A DNA stretch of 64,000 nt from an uncultured Chryseobacterium sp. (GTDB lineage: Bacteria > Bacteroidota > Bacteroidia > Flavobacteriales > Weeksellaceae), in NCBI GenBank assembly GCA_913774355.1, contig CAJYGB010000022.1, positions 62,001 through 126,000 on the forward strand, read 5' to 3'. Position 1 is the first letter of the stretch, and every line of letters begins with the position of its first letter. Made by a program: the position numbers and the translations under genes. The notes under the pieces are model-generated. The model worked only from the letters and a program-made list of their open reading frames with translations, did no database searches and was not told where the DNA came from. Positions 28,618 to 37,920 of this stretch are shown here, piece by piece.

Positions 28618-30903
28618 ATGAACTACTCCGCGGAACTCAAAAAATTTGTGACCAGCCAATATGTGTATTCTGCCATCAGGATTACCCTGGCTACCGTTCT
28701 GCCATGCGTAGTGCTCGCCCACTTCGGAATCCTCAAAGAATATTTTCTTTTCCCGCTCGGGACAAGCTTTGTAGCCCTTACCGATCAGCCGGGGCCTTTC
28801 ATCCGGAGAAGAAACGCATTAACCTTCGCCATTGTCTGCTTCGTAGTTGTGGCACTGGTTGCAAGTGTGGTTATGCACATCAAAATTCTCGTCTTTGCAG
28901 AGATCATCGTATTCGGGATGTTCTTTTCCCTCATTGGAGTATACGGACAGCGCCTGGCTGCCGTCGGTTCCTTATCGCTCGTCGTAATGGCCATCTTCAT
29001 CGACGGGCATCTCACCGGAGATAATATTTTTAAAAGCCTGTTGATCTTCGCTTCCGGCTGTACCTGGTTTTTACTCATCTTTTTAATTGTCACCACCATC
29101 CAGCCATACAAACTGGCCAGCCAGATGATCGGGGAAAATTACCTCCAGCTCGCGGAATTCCTGAAAATTAAAGCCAACCATTACCAGAAAAATCCGGATT
29201 TCAATAAACTGACCACGCAGGTGATCGCCAAGCAGATCGAGATTAAAAACCTGCAGGAAGAAACACGGGAAACCGTTTTCAAAACACGGGTAATTGTTAA
29301 CGAATCCACCACGACAAGCCGTCTGCTTATGCTGATGCTCCTTAATTCCATGGACCTCCACGAGAAGCTGATGACCTCCGAAAGCGATTATGAGAAGCTT
29401 CAGAAAAGTTTTGGCAGCACAACCATTCTTGTCAGCATTCATGACTATCTTAACCTGCTGGCTGAAGAAATTACCAACATCGGAATTTCCCTCCAGATCG
29501 GTACCCGTGCAAAACCAATATTCAACCTCGATACGGAGTTGCAGAATCTCAACCATGATTATTTCGAGCTGAGAAACAGGAACATCTCTCCCGACAATTT
29601 CGAAAACTTTATGGTACTGCGCCAGATCCTCATGCGCATTAATGAAATCACCAAGGAAATCAATGAGATCTACAAAGTTTTTTCTCAGAACGTAAAACTT
29701 GCCAAAAGTCTTTCCACCGGATTAGACCTCAGGAAATTTATGCCTAATGAGGAGAAACTTAACTTTAAAGTACTGAAAAACAACATCTCGCTTTCGTCCT
29801 CCCATTTCCGCCATGCAATGCGAATTACGATTGCGCTGCTGGTAGGTTATCTATTTTCCCTGTTTCAGTTTCTGGGTATCGGGCATACCTACTGGATCCT
29901 CATTACCACTGTGGCCATCCTGAAACCCGCCTACTCCATTACCAAACAGCGGAACCTCCTGCGTCTTTACGGAACCGTTGCGGGAGCCGTTATTGCTTAT
30001 GGAATCCTTCATTACATCCATATTAATGAGATCCTGTTTACCATCCTTCTTTTAAGCATGATCATGTGTTTCAGCTTTCTGAAAGGGAAATATTTCTGGG
30101 CGGTACTCTTTATGACGATTTATGTATTCCTCAGCTTTAACTTCCTCAGCCCCGGAAAAGTGGATATTATCTTCAGGGACAGGATTGTAGATACCATTAT
30201 TGCCGCCATCATTACTTCTCTGGTAGCGTATGTCGTATTGCCGGTATGGGAACATACGCAGAACCTGGATCTGATGAAAAAATCGGCTCAGGCCAACCTC
30301 ATTTATTTCCAGAGTGTCATTTCAAAGTTTATCGGTGAAAGTTTCAGTATTGAAGATTATAAAGTAAAACGCAAGAACGCAATCATTTCTCTGGCCAACC
30401 TTTCCGATAATTTCCAGCGCATGATTTCCGATCCTAAAAACCAGCAGAAAAAACTGGAGGTCGTACACCAGTTTGTGGCTACTTCCCACCTGATTACCGC
30501 ATACACCGCTTCCCTGTCACAATATGTTAAAGATGATGAAAAATACCCGGAAATCGATGCAGAAGGCTGGAGCCGTAAAATTGAAGCGGAAATGCAGAAA
30601 GTATTCAACCTCTTAAACGGCGAAAAAATTACCGAAAGCCTGAATATGGAAAGCCGTATCGAGCCGGAAGATTCATCGCTGGATGACCTTATTCTCAAAA
30701 GAAAAGCCGAGCTTGCCGAAAATGAAGCCTATGATCTCCGCGATCCTGATAAAATCTCAAGGCTGACCGAGCTTAAAAATATCCATGATGTGCTTGAACT
30801 GATCTTTGATGTCGCCAAAGAACAGCGCAAAGTGATCGAAACCTATAAAAACGAATCCCACGAGCAGCCGGAAGCTGCAAAGTCTACTCTTCAACGATCG
30901 TAA
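28618..30903 (+). CDS. FUSC-family inner-membrane protein (YccS-like)
   Basis: A 761-residue protein with two sets of about six membrane helices (about 18-165 and 400-545), each followed by a large helical cytoplasmic part. This is the YccS/FUSC architecture related to aromatic acid exporters. The second half has GHTYWILITTVAILKPAYSITKQR, a family hallmark. The transported compound is unknown. A TATTTTTG box ends 4 bases before the ATG. The 3' end overlaps the phosphopantetheinyl transferase gene by 20 bases, tail to tail. Confidence 0.88.
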   Translation: MNYSAELKKFVTSQYVYSAIRITLATVLPCVVLAHFGILKEYFLFPLGTSFVALTDQPGPFIRRRNALTFAIVCFVVVALVASVVMHIKILVFAEIIVFGMFFSLIGVYGQRLAAVGSLSLVVMAIFIDGHLTGDNIFKSLLIFASGCTWFLLIFLIVTTIQPYKLASQMIGENYLQLAEFLKIKANHYQKNPDFNKLTTQVIAKQIEIKNLQEETRETVFKTRVIVNESTTTSRLLMLMLLNSMDLHEKLMTSESDYEKLQKSFGSTTILVSIHDYLNLLAEEITNIGISLQIGTRAKPIFNLDTELQNLNHDYFELRNRNISPDNFENFMVLRQILMRINEITKEINEIYKVFSQNVKLAKSLSTGLDLRKFMPNEEKLNFKVLKNNISLSSSHFRHAMRITIALLVGYLFSLFQFLGIGHTYWILITTVAILKPAYSITKQRNLLRLYGTVAGAVIAYGILHYIHINEILFTILLLSMIMCFSFLKGKYFWAVLFMTIYVFLSFNFLSPGKVDIIFRDRIVDTIIAAIITSLVAYVVLPVWEHTQNLDLMKKSAQANLIYFQSVISKFIGESFSIEDYKVKRKNAIISLANLSDNFQRMISDPKNQQKKLEVVHQFVATSHLITAYTASLSQYVKDDEKYPEIDAEGWSRKIEAEMQKVFNLLNGEKITESLNMESRIEPEDSSLDDLILKRKAELAENEAYDLRDPDKISRLTELKNIHDVLELIFDVAKEQRKVIETYKNESHEQPEAAKSTLQRS

Positions 30904-31498
30904 AGCAGTAATCGTCGAAAAATTCAACCCTTGCCCTGAATTCATCCGAGATCTGATCGTCGTGCACTCTGCATTTGATGTGATGAAGATGTTTCAGCTC
31001 GAAAGGCCGCACTTCATAATGTTTTTTCAGCGACCAGTGTTTGGAATGGTGAATTTTGTACATGCTCTCCTTTACACTCCAGATGATGGTATAAAATGTA
31101 ACTTCATGGTCAAAAGGAATAAATCCGCGTTCATCTTCGTATGTGAACTTATCAATAACCCTTAAAATTTTAGGATTGAATTTTTCAATATCGATTCCGA
31201 TTTTGTTCCTTGAAACCGCAATTGCTGCAAAAGGAAAAGAATGGGTAATTGAGATTTCGGCATCTTTCGGAAACAGATAAGGTTCCCGCTCCCTGTATAA
31301 AATTTTGGAATTCGGTTTTAAGCCTTTCAGTAACTTCCGTATCATCAGAACTTCCAACAGTTTTTTCGGATGATAATCCATTACCTTCTCTGCATTTTCC
31401 GGCTCCAGCAGCAGGTCAGCATTCAGTTCATCGGCTTCATCGTACTTCCAGACGAGAATGGTGGCGTTGTTGTCGGAAAAATCGCGGTACAGTGGCAT
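30884..31498 (-). CDS. 4'-phosphopantetheinyl transferase superfamily protein
   Basis: A 204-residue Sfp/AcpT-type enzyme that moves phosphopantetheine from CoA to a carrier-protein Ser. Key residues are in ITHSFPFAAIAVS, the metal-binding IGIDIEKFNPK (first Asp near 115) and WSVKESMYKIHH (the W-x-x-KE-x-x-K motif). It diverges from ahcY. A TAATTTTG box (complement of 31516-31523) precedes it. It may serve fatty-acid ACP or a secondary-metabolite carrier; no such cluster is in the window. Confidence 0.9.
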   Translation of the reverse strand: MPLYRDFSDNNATILVWKYDEADELNADLLLEPENAEKVMDYHPKKLLEVLMIRKLLKGLKPNSKILYREREPYLFPKDAEISITHSFPFAAIAVSRNKIGIDIEKFNPKILRVIDKFTYEDERGFIPFDHEVTFYTIIWSVKESMYKIHHSKHWSLKKHYEVRPFELKHLHHIKCRVHDDQISDEFRARVEFFDDYCFTIVEE

Positions 31499-31676
31499 TT
31501 CGTTGTTTTATCGGACAAAATTAATGAAATTTTTCCTGAAGAAAATTCAGACAATTCAAACAAATCCTGTTATAAATCAGTTTCCGTAATTCTATACATA
31601 TCAGCGTTTTTTTATCTTAATTATTAGTTGTAATTTTGCATATTATTATCATTGAATTTAAATTTATTCATTACAT

Positions 31677-32990
31677 ATGAGTACTACAACACAATACCTT
31701 CCTTATAAAGTTAAGGATATCGCCCTTGCAGAATGGGGAAGAAAAGAAATTACCCTTGCAGAAGCAGAAATGCCGGGTCTTATGGCGATCCGTGAAGAAT
31801 ACGGACCGTCTCAGCCTTTAAAGGGGGCAAGAATCGCAGGATGTCTTCACATGACGATCCAGACTGCCGTGCTTATTGAGACTTTGGTAGCATTAGGTGC
31901 TGAAGTTACGTGGTCTTCCTGTAATATCTTCTCTACCCAGGATCATGCTGCTGCCGCCATCGCTGCTGCAGGAATCCCTGTATATGCATGGAAAGGTCTT
32001 AATGAAGAAGAATTCGACTGGTGTATCGAGCAGACGTTATTCTTCGGGGAAGACAGAAAGCCGTTGAACATGATCCTTGATGACGGTGGAGATTTAACCA
32101 ATATGGTTTTCGACAAATACCCGGAACTAACAAAAGATATCAAAGGTCTTTCTGAAGAAACCACTACCGGTGTACACAGACTGTACGAAAGAATGAAGAA
32201 CGGTACGCTGGTAATGCCTGCCATCAATGTAAACGATTCAGTAACCAAATCCAAATTCGACAACAAATACGGATGTAAGGAATCTGCTGTGGACGCGGTA
32301 AGAAGAGCGACAGACGTAATGTTGGCCGGAAAAAGAGTGGTGGTTTGCGGATACGGAGACGTAGGTAAAGGAACAGCCGCTTCTTTCAGAGGAGCAGGTT
32401 CTATCGTTACCGTAACTGAGATCGACCCAATCTGTGCGCTTCAGGCTGCAATGGACGGTTATGAAGTGAAAAGACTGGATACGGTGGTTGATAATGCTGA
32501 TATTATCATCACGACTACCGGTAACTTCAACATCGTAAGAGGTGAGCATTTCCTTAAAATGAAAGATAAGGCGATCGTTTGTAACATCGGACACTTCGAT
32601 AATGAAATCGATATGGCCTGGCTGAACGAAAACTACGGTTCTACAAAATCTGAAGTAAAACCTCAGGTTGATATCTATACCATCGACGGTAAAGAAGTTA
32701 TCATCCTTGCAGAAGGTAGATTGGTAAACCTTGGATGTGCAACAGGTCACCCGTCTTTCGTAATGTCCAACTCTTTCTCTAACCAGACGTTGGCTCAGAT
32801 CGAACTTTGGAACAATTCCCAAGCCTACGGAAACGAAGTATATATGCTTCCTAAGCACCTTGATGAAAAAGTAGCAGCTCTTCACCTTAAAAAATTAAGC
32901 GTGGAACTGGAAACTCTTTCAAAAGAACAAGCCGATTATATCGGAGTAAATGTTGAAGGACCGTTCAAACCGGAATATTACAGATACTAA
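31677..32990 (+). CDS. ahcY: Adenosylhomocysteinase
   Basis: A 437-residue enzyme that splits S-adenosylhomocysteine into adenosine and homocysteine, clearing the product of methyl transfer. Hallmarks are [29 protein letters not shown], the NAD loop [13 protein letters not shown] and the C-terminal KPEYYRY, which reaches into the neighbouring subunit's NAD site. A TAATTTTG box lies at 31631-31638. No S-adenosylhomocysteine riboswitch was seen in the leader. Confidence 0.97.
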   Translation: MSTTTQYLPYKVKDIALAEWGRKEITLAEAEMPGLMAIREEYGPSQPLKGARIAGCLHMTIQTAVLIETLVALGAEVTWSSCNIFSTQDHAAAAIAAAGIPVYAWKGLNEEEFDWCIEQTLFFGEDRKPLNMILDDGGDLTNMVFDKYPELTKDIKGLSEETTTGVHRLYERMKNGTLVMPAINVNDSVTKSKFDNKYGCKESAVDAVRRATDVMLAGKRVVVCGYGDVGKGTAASFRGAGSIVTVTEIDPICALQAAMDGYEVKRLDTVVDNADIIITTTGNFNIVRGEHFLKMKDKAIVCNIGHFDNEIDMAWLNENYGSTKSEVKPQVDIYTIDGKEVIILAEGRLVNLGCATGHPSFVMSNSFSNQTLAQIELWNNSQAYGNEVYMLPKHLDEKVAALHLKKLSVELETLSKEQADYIGVNVEGPFKPEYYRY

Positions 32991-32991
32991 G

Positions 32992-33029
32992 AGCTTCTAG
33001 CTTCTAGCTTCTAGCTTCTAGCTTCTAGC
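32992..33029 (+). repeat. 7-base tandem repeat tract
   Basis: The unit AGCTTCT is repeated 5.4 times without error, starting 2 bases after the ahcY stop. Copy number is likely to vary between strains by slippage. Confidence 0.95.
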
Positions 33030-33035
33030 AAAAAT

Positions 33036-33067
33036 AAAGACTCTCCATTCATTTGGGGAGTTTTTTT
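33036..33067 (+). terminator. Terminator of ahcY
   Basis: ACTCTCC pairs with GGGGAGT around an 8-base loop, followed by a run of T. It comes straight after the 7-base repeat tract. Confidence 0.8.
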
Positions 33068-33360
33068 GTTGGGTGAAGTCAATAGTGAATTTTGCTACGC
33101 AAGTGAATGGTCAATTTTATATTGCGAACGAAGCGGATTGACCATTCACCGCTATCATTTGCTGAGTGAATAGTTTATGCTGAGCTTGTCGAAGTACCTT
33201 TGCGAACGGAAAATGTTCAGAATCCTTATCAAAAACTTGGTGGACACCGCGTTAAAGATTGACAAACGAAGCGAATTGACTATTGACAAGCGTAGTGAAT
33301 TCACCATTGACCAATCACCATTCACCCCGCTCTCATCTGCACAATAAAATTTTAAAAATC
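33068..33360. other. Repeat-rich intergenic region
   Basis: No gene seen. GTGAATT/AATTCAC words occur about every 30 bases in both orientations, together with the inverted copy of the 50-base repeat (33151-33200). Confidence 0.6.
33151..33200 (-). repeat. 50-base interspersed repeat, copy 2 (inverted)
   Basis: It is the exact reverse complement of 14658-14707. Such identity over 50 bases in non-coding DNA 18.5 kb apart suggests recent spread or functional constraint. Confidence 0.85.
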
Positions 33361-33363
33361 CAG

Positions 33364-33398
33364 TTGCTGTTCATATTTAATTTAAATTAATATCTTTG
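33364..33398 (+). promoter_or_regulatory. Promoter of the YiaA-like gene
   Basis: TTG at 33364-33366 and TATCTTTG at 33391-33398 are 24 bases apart and end 22 bases before the ATG. The -7 box is perfect; the spacing is slightly long. Confidence 0.5.
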
Positions 33399-33420
33399 GA
33401 ATCTTTACTAATACATTTAC

Positions 33421-33813
33421 ATGAAAAAACAAAATGTGTCAACCGCTTTCGTAGCGGCATCATGGATCGCTTTAGGAGCAGGGATGATCGGTTTTATTGT
33501 CGGCCTTGCAAGAGCGGAAATGCAGCTTAATGAAAAAGGCTACTATTTTACCATCCTTTTATACGGTCTTTTTGCCGTAGTATCTTTACAGAAAGCCGTA
33601 AGAGACCGGCTGGAAAATATCAAGGTAACGGATATCTATTACGGGATCTGCTGGTTTGCAACCCTTTCGTCTATTGTGCTGCTGGCCATCGGGCTCTGGA
33701 ATGCGACCATTCTTCCAAGTGAAAAGGGTTTCTACGGATTTGCCTTTTTGCTGGCACTCTTCGGGGCCATTGCGGTACAGAAAAATACCCGGGACAATAT
33801 GCTTCAGGAATAA
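33421..33813 (+). CDS. YiaA/YiaB-type inner-membrane protein
   Basis: A 130-residue protein made of two copies of a two-helix unit (about 8-55 and 70-118). Each unit has a similar turn, LNEKGYYFT and PSEKGFYGF, followed by a VxLQK/AVQK basic end. This is the YiaA/B two-helix domain of unknown function. It is monocistronic with its own promoter and terminator. Confidence 0.85.
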   Translation: MKKQNVSTAFVAASWIALGAGMIGFIVGLARAEMQLNEKGYYFTILLYGLFAVVSLQKAVRDRLENIKVTDIYYGICWFATLSSIVLLAIGLWNATILPSEKGFYGFAFLLALFGAIAVQKNTRDNMLQE

Positions 33814-33820
33814 AAAACGA

Positions 33821-33846
33821 AACTCTCCACTTTGGAGGGTTTTTTC
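33821..33846 (+). terminator. Terminator of the YiaA-like gene
   Basis: AACTCTCCA pairs with TGGAGGGTT, followed by TTTTT, 8 bases after the stop. Confidence 0.8.
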
Positions 33847-33965
33847 ATTAATAAATCTTCATAAAATAATTATTTATGTTAAAAAAAATCATTTAAAACC
33901 TTTAAATAATTAATACTTTTAAATATTTCAGTATTTTTACGATACCTAATCACAAAAATACTGAT

Positions 33966-35639
33966 ATGTGTAGAAAACTAATAGCCGTACTTTTATTTAT
34001 TGTAACCATTCAGGTTACGAAAGCCCAAAATGAGTTCATTACCGTCTGGAAACCCGGCAATGTACAGCCCTATGCGTATGATGGGATTCCTGTGAATTCC
34101 ACAGGAAACCAGATATGGCTTCCGACCGAAGGTATAAATTACCAGATTACCTGGGAAGAAATAGGATATCCGTCCCATACCGGAATACTATCCGGGGTTA
34201 TTTCAGGTTACCACATCCTGGTTGATTTCGGAACTTCCCTGAATCCTGATCCGGTAAATGCCACTTACAGGGTAAAGGTTGAAAGCGGAAGCGGAAGTTT
34301 CCACAGAATAAGATTTACAGATTGGGACCTTTTTCCCGTGGGAAACGGGATCATCGGTGATTCGCACAAGATCCTGCTGGTTGAACAATGGGGAGAGACT
34401 CAGTGGTCCAGCATGCGTCAGGCTTTTCAGGGATGTAACCTGATGAACATTACCGCCACCGATCTTCCGCGTCTGGCATCAGTAAGCGATTTCTCTTTTA
34501 TGTTTACCAATTGTTCCAGTCTTACCGGAAACCCTACGATTAACGATTGGAACATATCTTCTGTAACCAATCTTCAGAGCACATTTCAGGGATGCTTTCT
34601 TTTCAACCAGCCTGTTGGAAACTGGGATACCTCCAATGTTGTGAATATGGGTACCACTTTTCTGATGGCACAGAAATTCAATCAGCCGCTTGCAGGCTGG
34701 AATACTTCCAATGTGGAAACCATGACCGCTATGTTTAATAATGCCCGCGAGTTCAATCAGCCCATCGGAAACTGGGATTTATCTGAAAACCTGGACTGTG
34801 AATTTATGTTTTCAAATGCCTGGAAGTTCAATCAGCCTATCGGCAATTGGAACACCTCCAAAGTTGTTGAAATGAATAGTATGTTCAGTAATGCGAAGGT
34901 CTTCAACCAGAATATCGGAAGCTGGAATACTTCAGAGGTACTTTATATGCAAAATATGTTTTTCAACGCAACCGCCTTTAACCAGAACATCGGGAACTGG
35001 AATACTTCTAAGGTTACTTCCATGAACCAGATGTTCAGCAATGCAACATCTTTCAACCAGAATATCGGTAACTGGAATACTTCCCATGTTTCATCAATGG
35101 GCAATATGTTCAGTAATGCGTCCGCTTTCAATCAGAACCTGGGAAACTGGAACCTAAATGATCTTACATTGGCCTCCGGAATGTTTTCCAATTCGGGGAT
35201 GAACTGTCAGAACTATGACAATACGTTGATCGGATGGAGCCAGAAACCTTCTACACCCAACTCTATTTTTCTTTCGCCTGTAGCTCCGCTGGCATATTCG
35301 GACCCTGCTGCCATATCTGCAAGAAACTATCTGATTACCGTTAAAAACTGGACCATCTCCGGAGACATTTACAATGGCGAATGCCATACTGTATTGGGAA
35401 CTTCTGATGCAATAACCCAATCAGAAGAAACGATCTATCCGAATCCTGCCACCGATTTTATCTTTGTAAGAAACAGTGAGACGAAAAATTTTACGATCTT
35501 CGACCAAAGCGGAAGAACGGTTTTAAAAGGAATGTTGAACGGCGGGAAAATCGATATCCGGAATCTGGTTTCAGGAAACTATATCCTGCAGCTTATTTCC
35601 GATAAAAACAGCCGGAATTTAAAATTCATCAAACAGTAA
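33966..35639 (+). CDS. BspA-like repeat protein, T9SS surface cargo
   Basis: A 557-residue secreted protein with a signal peptide ending TKAQ. Residues about 213-412 are eight 25-residue DUF285/BspA-type repeats of the form FNQxIGNWNTSxVxxMxxMFSNAxx. The C-terminus (from about 490) is a type A T9SS sorting domain: IYPNPATDFIFV, FDQSGRTVLKG, LVSGNYILQL, ending KFIKQ. It should be exported by T9SS and fixed on or released from the surface by PorU. DUF285 proteins are often implicated in adhesion, but the target is unknown. Confidence 0.88.
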   Translation: MCRKLIAVLLFIVTIQVTKAQNEFITVWKPGNVQPYAYDGIPVNSTGNQIWLPTEGINYQITWEEIGYPSHTGILSGVISGYHILVDFGTSLNPDPVNATYRVKVESGSGSFHRIRFTDWDLFPVGNGIIGDSHKILLVEQWGETQWSSMRQAFQGCNLMNITATDLPRLASVSDFSFMFTNCSSLTGNPTINDWNISSVTNLQSTFQGCFLFNQPVGNWDTSNVVNMGTTFLMAQKFNQPLAGWNTSNVETMTAMFNNAREFNQPIGNWDLSENLDCEFMFSNAWKFNQPIGNWNTSKVVEMNSMFSNAKVFNQNIGSWNTSEVLYMQNMFFNATAFNQNIGNWNTSKVTSMNQMFSNATSFNQNIGNWNTSHVSSMGNMFSNASAFNQNLGNWNLNDLTLASGMFSNSGMNCQNYDNTLIGWSQKPSTPNSIFLSPVAPLAYSDPAAISARNYLITVKNWTISGDIYNGECHTVLGTSDAITQSEETIYPNPATDFIFVRNSETKNFTIFDQSGRTVLKGMLNGGKIDIRNLVSGNYILQLISDKNSRNLKFIKQ

Positions 35640-35643
35640 AAAC

Positions 35644-35676
35644 AACCGGGGCTCACGAAATTCGTGAGCCCCGGTT
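35644..35676. terminator. Bidirectional terminator between convergent genes
   Basis: A perfect 16-base stem (AACCGGGGCTCACGAA and its complement around one base) lies between the cargo gene stop at 35639 and the purE stop at 35698. Confidence 0.88.
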
Positions 35677-35697
35677 TCTATCATTCAATTAAAAAAA

Positions 35698-36201
35698 TTA
35701 CTGATCGAAATGGTTGGGATGTTTTGCCTTGATATCGTCAACGGTTCCCAACACCTTATCTTTTAGAGCATCCTGGTATTTCTGAAGGTTTTCAGCTATA
35801 TGATCATCCGAGGTTGCGATAATTTTTGCTGCTAAAATACCTGCGTTCAGGGCACCGTTTAAGGCTACAGTAGCAACTGGTATTCCGCCCGGCATCTGAA
35901 GAATAGACAGTACCGAATCCCAGCCGTCGATGGAATTGCTTGATAAAATCGGAACACCGATTACAGGTAATGTTGTACAGCTGGCTACCATGCCCGGCAG
36001 GTGTGCGGCACCCCCTGCACCCGCAATAATAACTTTCAGGCCTCTTTCTTTAGCGGTTTTCGCATAATCGAACATTCTCTCCGGAGTTCTGTGCGCGGAA
36101 ACTACTGTCAGTTCATACGGAATATCCAGCGATTTTAAAAAGTTGGCTGCCTGTTCCATGATCGGTAAGTCGCTCTGACTTCCCATTATAATTCCTACCA
36201 T
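35698..36201 (-). CDS. purE: N5-carboxyaminoimidazole ribonucleotide mutase
   Basis: A 167-residue class I PurE that moves the carboxyl group from N5 to C4 of the imidazole in purine synthesis. It opens [13 protein letters not shown] and has the catalytic-His segment SAHRTPERM and the [11 protein letters not shown] loop. Its partner purK lies about 5.7 kb away on the same strand, with six plus-strand genes or remnants between them. Confidence 0.96.
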   Translation of the reverse strand: MVGIIMGSQSDLPIMEQAANFLKSLDIPYELTVVSAHRTPERMFDYAKTAKERGLKVIIAGAGGAAHLPGMVASCTTLPVIGVPILSSNSIDGWDSVLSILQMPGGIPVATVALNGALNAGILAAKIIATSDDHIAENLQKYQDALKDKVLGTVDDIKAKHPNHFDQ

Positions 36202-36221
36202 TCTTCAATTTATTAGATGCC

Positions 36222-36253
36222 CAAAGATAAAAAATTAATAAGGTTCTTCCAAA
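36222..36253 (-). promoter_or_regulatory. Promoter of purE
   Basis: On the minus strand, TTTG (complement of 36250-36253), then 20 bases, then TATCTTTG (complement of 36222-36229). It ends about 20 bases before the purE ATG. A very good match to the Bacteroidetes consensus. Confidence 0.7.
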
Positions 36254-36344
36254 AAGGCGTAAAACTTGTTCTGTTACCCCGAAATCCGGGAAATCGTACC
36301 CGTTAAATATTTTAAATTAAATATTTTTACAAAATACTATTGTT

Positions 36345-37271
36345 TTGAAAGATTACAAGCTCACCTTCGCCATCCTTACCGTTGCTGTTGTCTGGGGAAC
36401 CACCTTCCTTTCCATACGGATTGCGGTAGAAACAATACCGGCCTGGTTTGTCGCAGGAATCCGGCAGTTTCTTGCCGCCTTGATTATGCTGATGATCCTT
36501 TTGTACCGCCGGCAGTTTCAATGGATCGGCTGGAAAAATCTGGGCTACCAGCTTGTATTTTCCTCACTGATGCTCATCATTGCGAATGGATTAACGACGG
36601 TTGCCGAAGAAACCATCACCAGCAGCCTTACTTCACTCATTAGTGCCACCTCTCCTATTATCGTATTTTTGGGAAGCGTAGCCTTACGTCTGCAGAAGTT
36701 TACATTCAAAGCGTTAGTTGGCGTCTTAACTTGTTTCAGCGGAATTGCCATTATTTTCTGGGACGGAATCAGAGACCTGGCCAATCCTGACTACCGGTTC
36801 GGCATATTCCTCCTGTTCTGCGGAATTCTGGGCTGGGCATCCGGTACTATTTTCACGAAAAAAATGAATATTCAAAGCAAAAATATTTCACTGAATCTCT
36901 TTTACCAGTTTGCTTTTGCGGGGATTGTACAGATTATCTTCGCATGTATTTTTACGGAAAACTATCATTTTGAAAACTGGTCTGCAAAAAGTGTTTCAGC
37001 CATGCTGTATCTTGCTATGTTCGGCTCCGTAGCGGCATTTTTTGCGTATCATTACGCTTTAACGAAAGTTTCGCCGGTACAGGTTTCCATTCTCGCTTAC
37101 ATCAACACCGTCATTTCAATCTTCCTGAGCTGGCTGATTTTAAATGAGGAAATCTCGGCTAAATTTATTATTGCTGCGGCACTGATTATTCTTGGAGTTT
37201 TTATTATAAATTATAATCGCGAAATGTTTAAAAGACAGAAAATTGAAAAAGATCAAGACAGGGCTTACTGA
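36345..37271 (+). CDS. EamA-family (DMT) transporter
   Basis: A 308-residue, ten-helix drug/metabolite transporter with two EamA halves (about 8-138 and 152-288). The start is a TTG at 36345: the first helix begins at once (KLTFAILTVAVVWGTTFLSIRI) and the next ATG would remove it. WGTTF and the late LAYINTVISIFLSWLILNEEIS are family marks. The substrate is unknown. Confidence 0.85.
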   Translation: MKDYKLTFAILTVAVVWGTTFLSIRIAVETIPAWFVAGIRQFLAALIMLMILLYRRQFQWIGWKNLGYQLVFSSLMLIIANGLTTVAEETITSSLTSLISATSPIIVFLGSVALRLQKFTFKALVGVLTCFSGIAIIFWDGIRDLANPDYRFGIFLLFCGILGWASGTIFTKKMNIQSKNISLNLFYQFAFAGIVQIIFACIFTENYHFENWSAKSVSAMLYLAMFGSVAAFFAYHYALTKVSPVQVSILAYINTVISIFLSWLILNEEISAKFIIAAALIILGVFIINYNREMFKRQKIEKDQDRAY

Positions 37272-37343
37272 TCGTTCTGTAAAGAGAAAACTTTTATTTT
37301 TCCATATTTTTTCTTATATTGTTTTCACCAAGCCTTATTTGAT

Positions 37344-37913
37344 ATGATAAAAAACACTTTATTTGCTTTTCTTGCCGTTGCATTTATCTTAATAAGCTGC
37401 GACAACAGAAAAAAGGAAAATGACCTTACGACGAGAGAACAGCAGCTGCTGGAAAAGGAAAAAGCATTTGCCCAGAAAGAATCTGAATACCAGTCTTTGT
37501 TAAAGATGAGGGACAGTATTTTTGCCACCAAAAAGGATTCTGTAAAAATTAACATCTGGCCTGCTCAGATAGCCGGATTATGGACCGGGAAAGTGATCTG
37601 CACGGAATCCAACTGCAGCGACTATGTAGTGGGCGACCAGCGGACTGACACCTGGGAATTCGACAGCGATTCCATCCAGCTGGTTACAAAGATCATCAAC
37701 AACAACAATCTGGTTAGGCTGTATTCAGGAAAATTTGAGAACAATGAGGTAAAGCTGAATTTTAAAACCGATTCCACTTCGAAAAAGAAGGTTGAAATGA
37801 ATGTTCTCCTCAACGATTTTTCCTCCAATAAAATGAGAGGAACCCGCACCATTACAACGGATAATAACTGTATGGCTAAATTCTCCGTAGAATTGGTCCG
37901 TTCCACAAAATAA
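37344..37913 (+). CDS. Lipoprotein with coiled coil
   Basis: A 189-residue lipoprotein (signal ending ILISC). Residues about 24-55 form a charged coiled coil (REQQLLEKEKAFAQKESEYQ). The rest is a small beta domain around IAGLWTGKVICTESNCSDY that recalls lipocalin-like stress lipoproteins. The antiporter gene starts 7 bases after its stop, so the two share a transcript; a role in sensing or tuning the antiporter is inferred only from that. Confidence 0.65.
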   Translation: MIKNTLFAFLAVAFILISCDNRKKENDLTTREQQLLEKEKAFAQKESEYQSLLKMRDSIFATKKDSVKINIWPAQIAGLWTGKVICTESNCSDYVVGDQRTDTWEFDSDSIQLVTKIINNNNLVRLYSGKFENNEVKLNFKTDSTSKKKVEMNVLLNDFSSNKMRGTRTITTDNNCMAKFSVELVRSTK

Positions 37914-37920
37914 GCACATC

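Noticed and set aside
31499..31676. S-adenosylhomocysteine riboswitch before ahcY
   Set aside because: The leader is short, AT-rich and holds a promoter box. No pseudoknot-type conserved core was found.
33966..35639. Repeated GGNWNTS-type units read as a CRISPR-like array
   Set aside because: The 75-base period is in frame and coding, with no unrelated spacers. It is a protein repeat.
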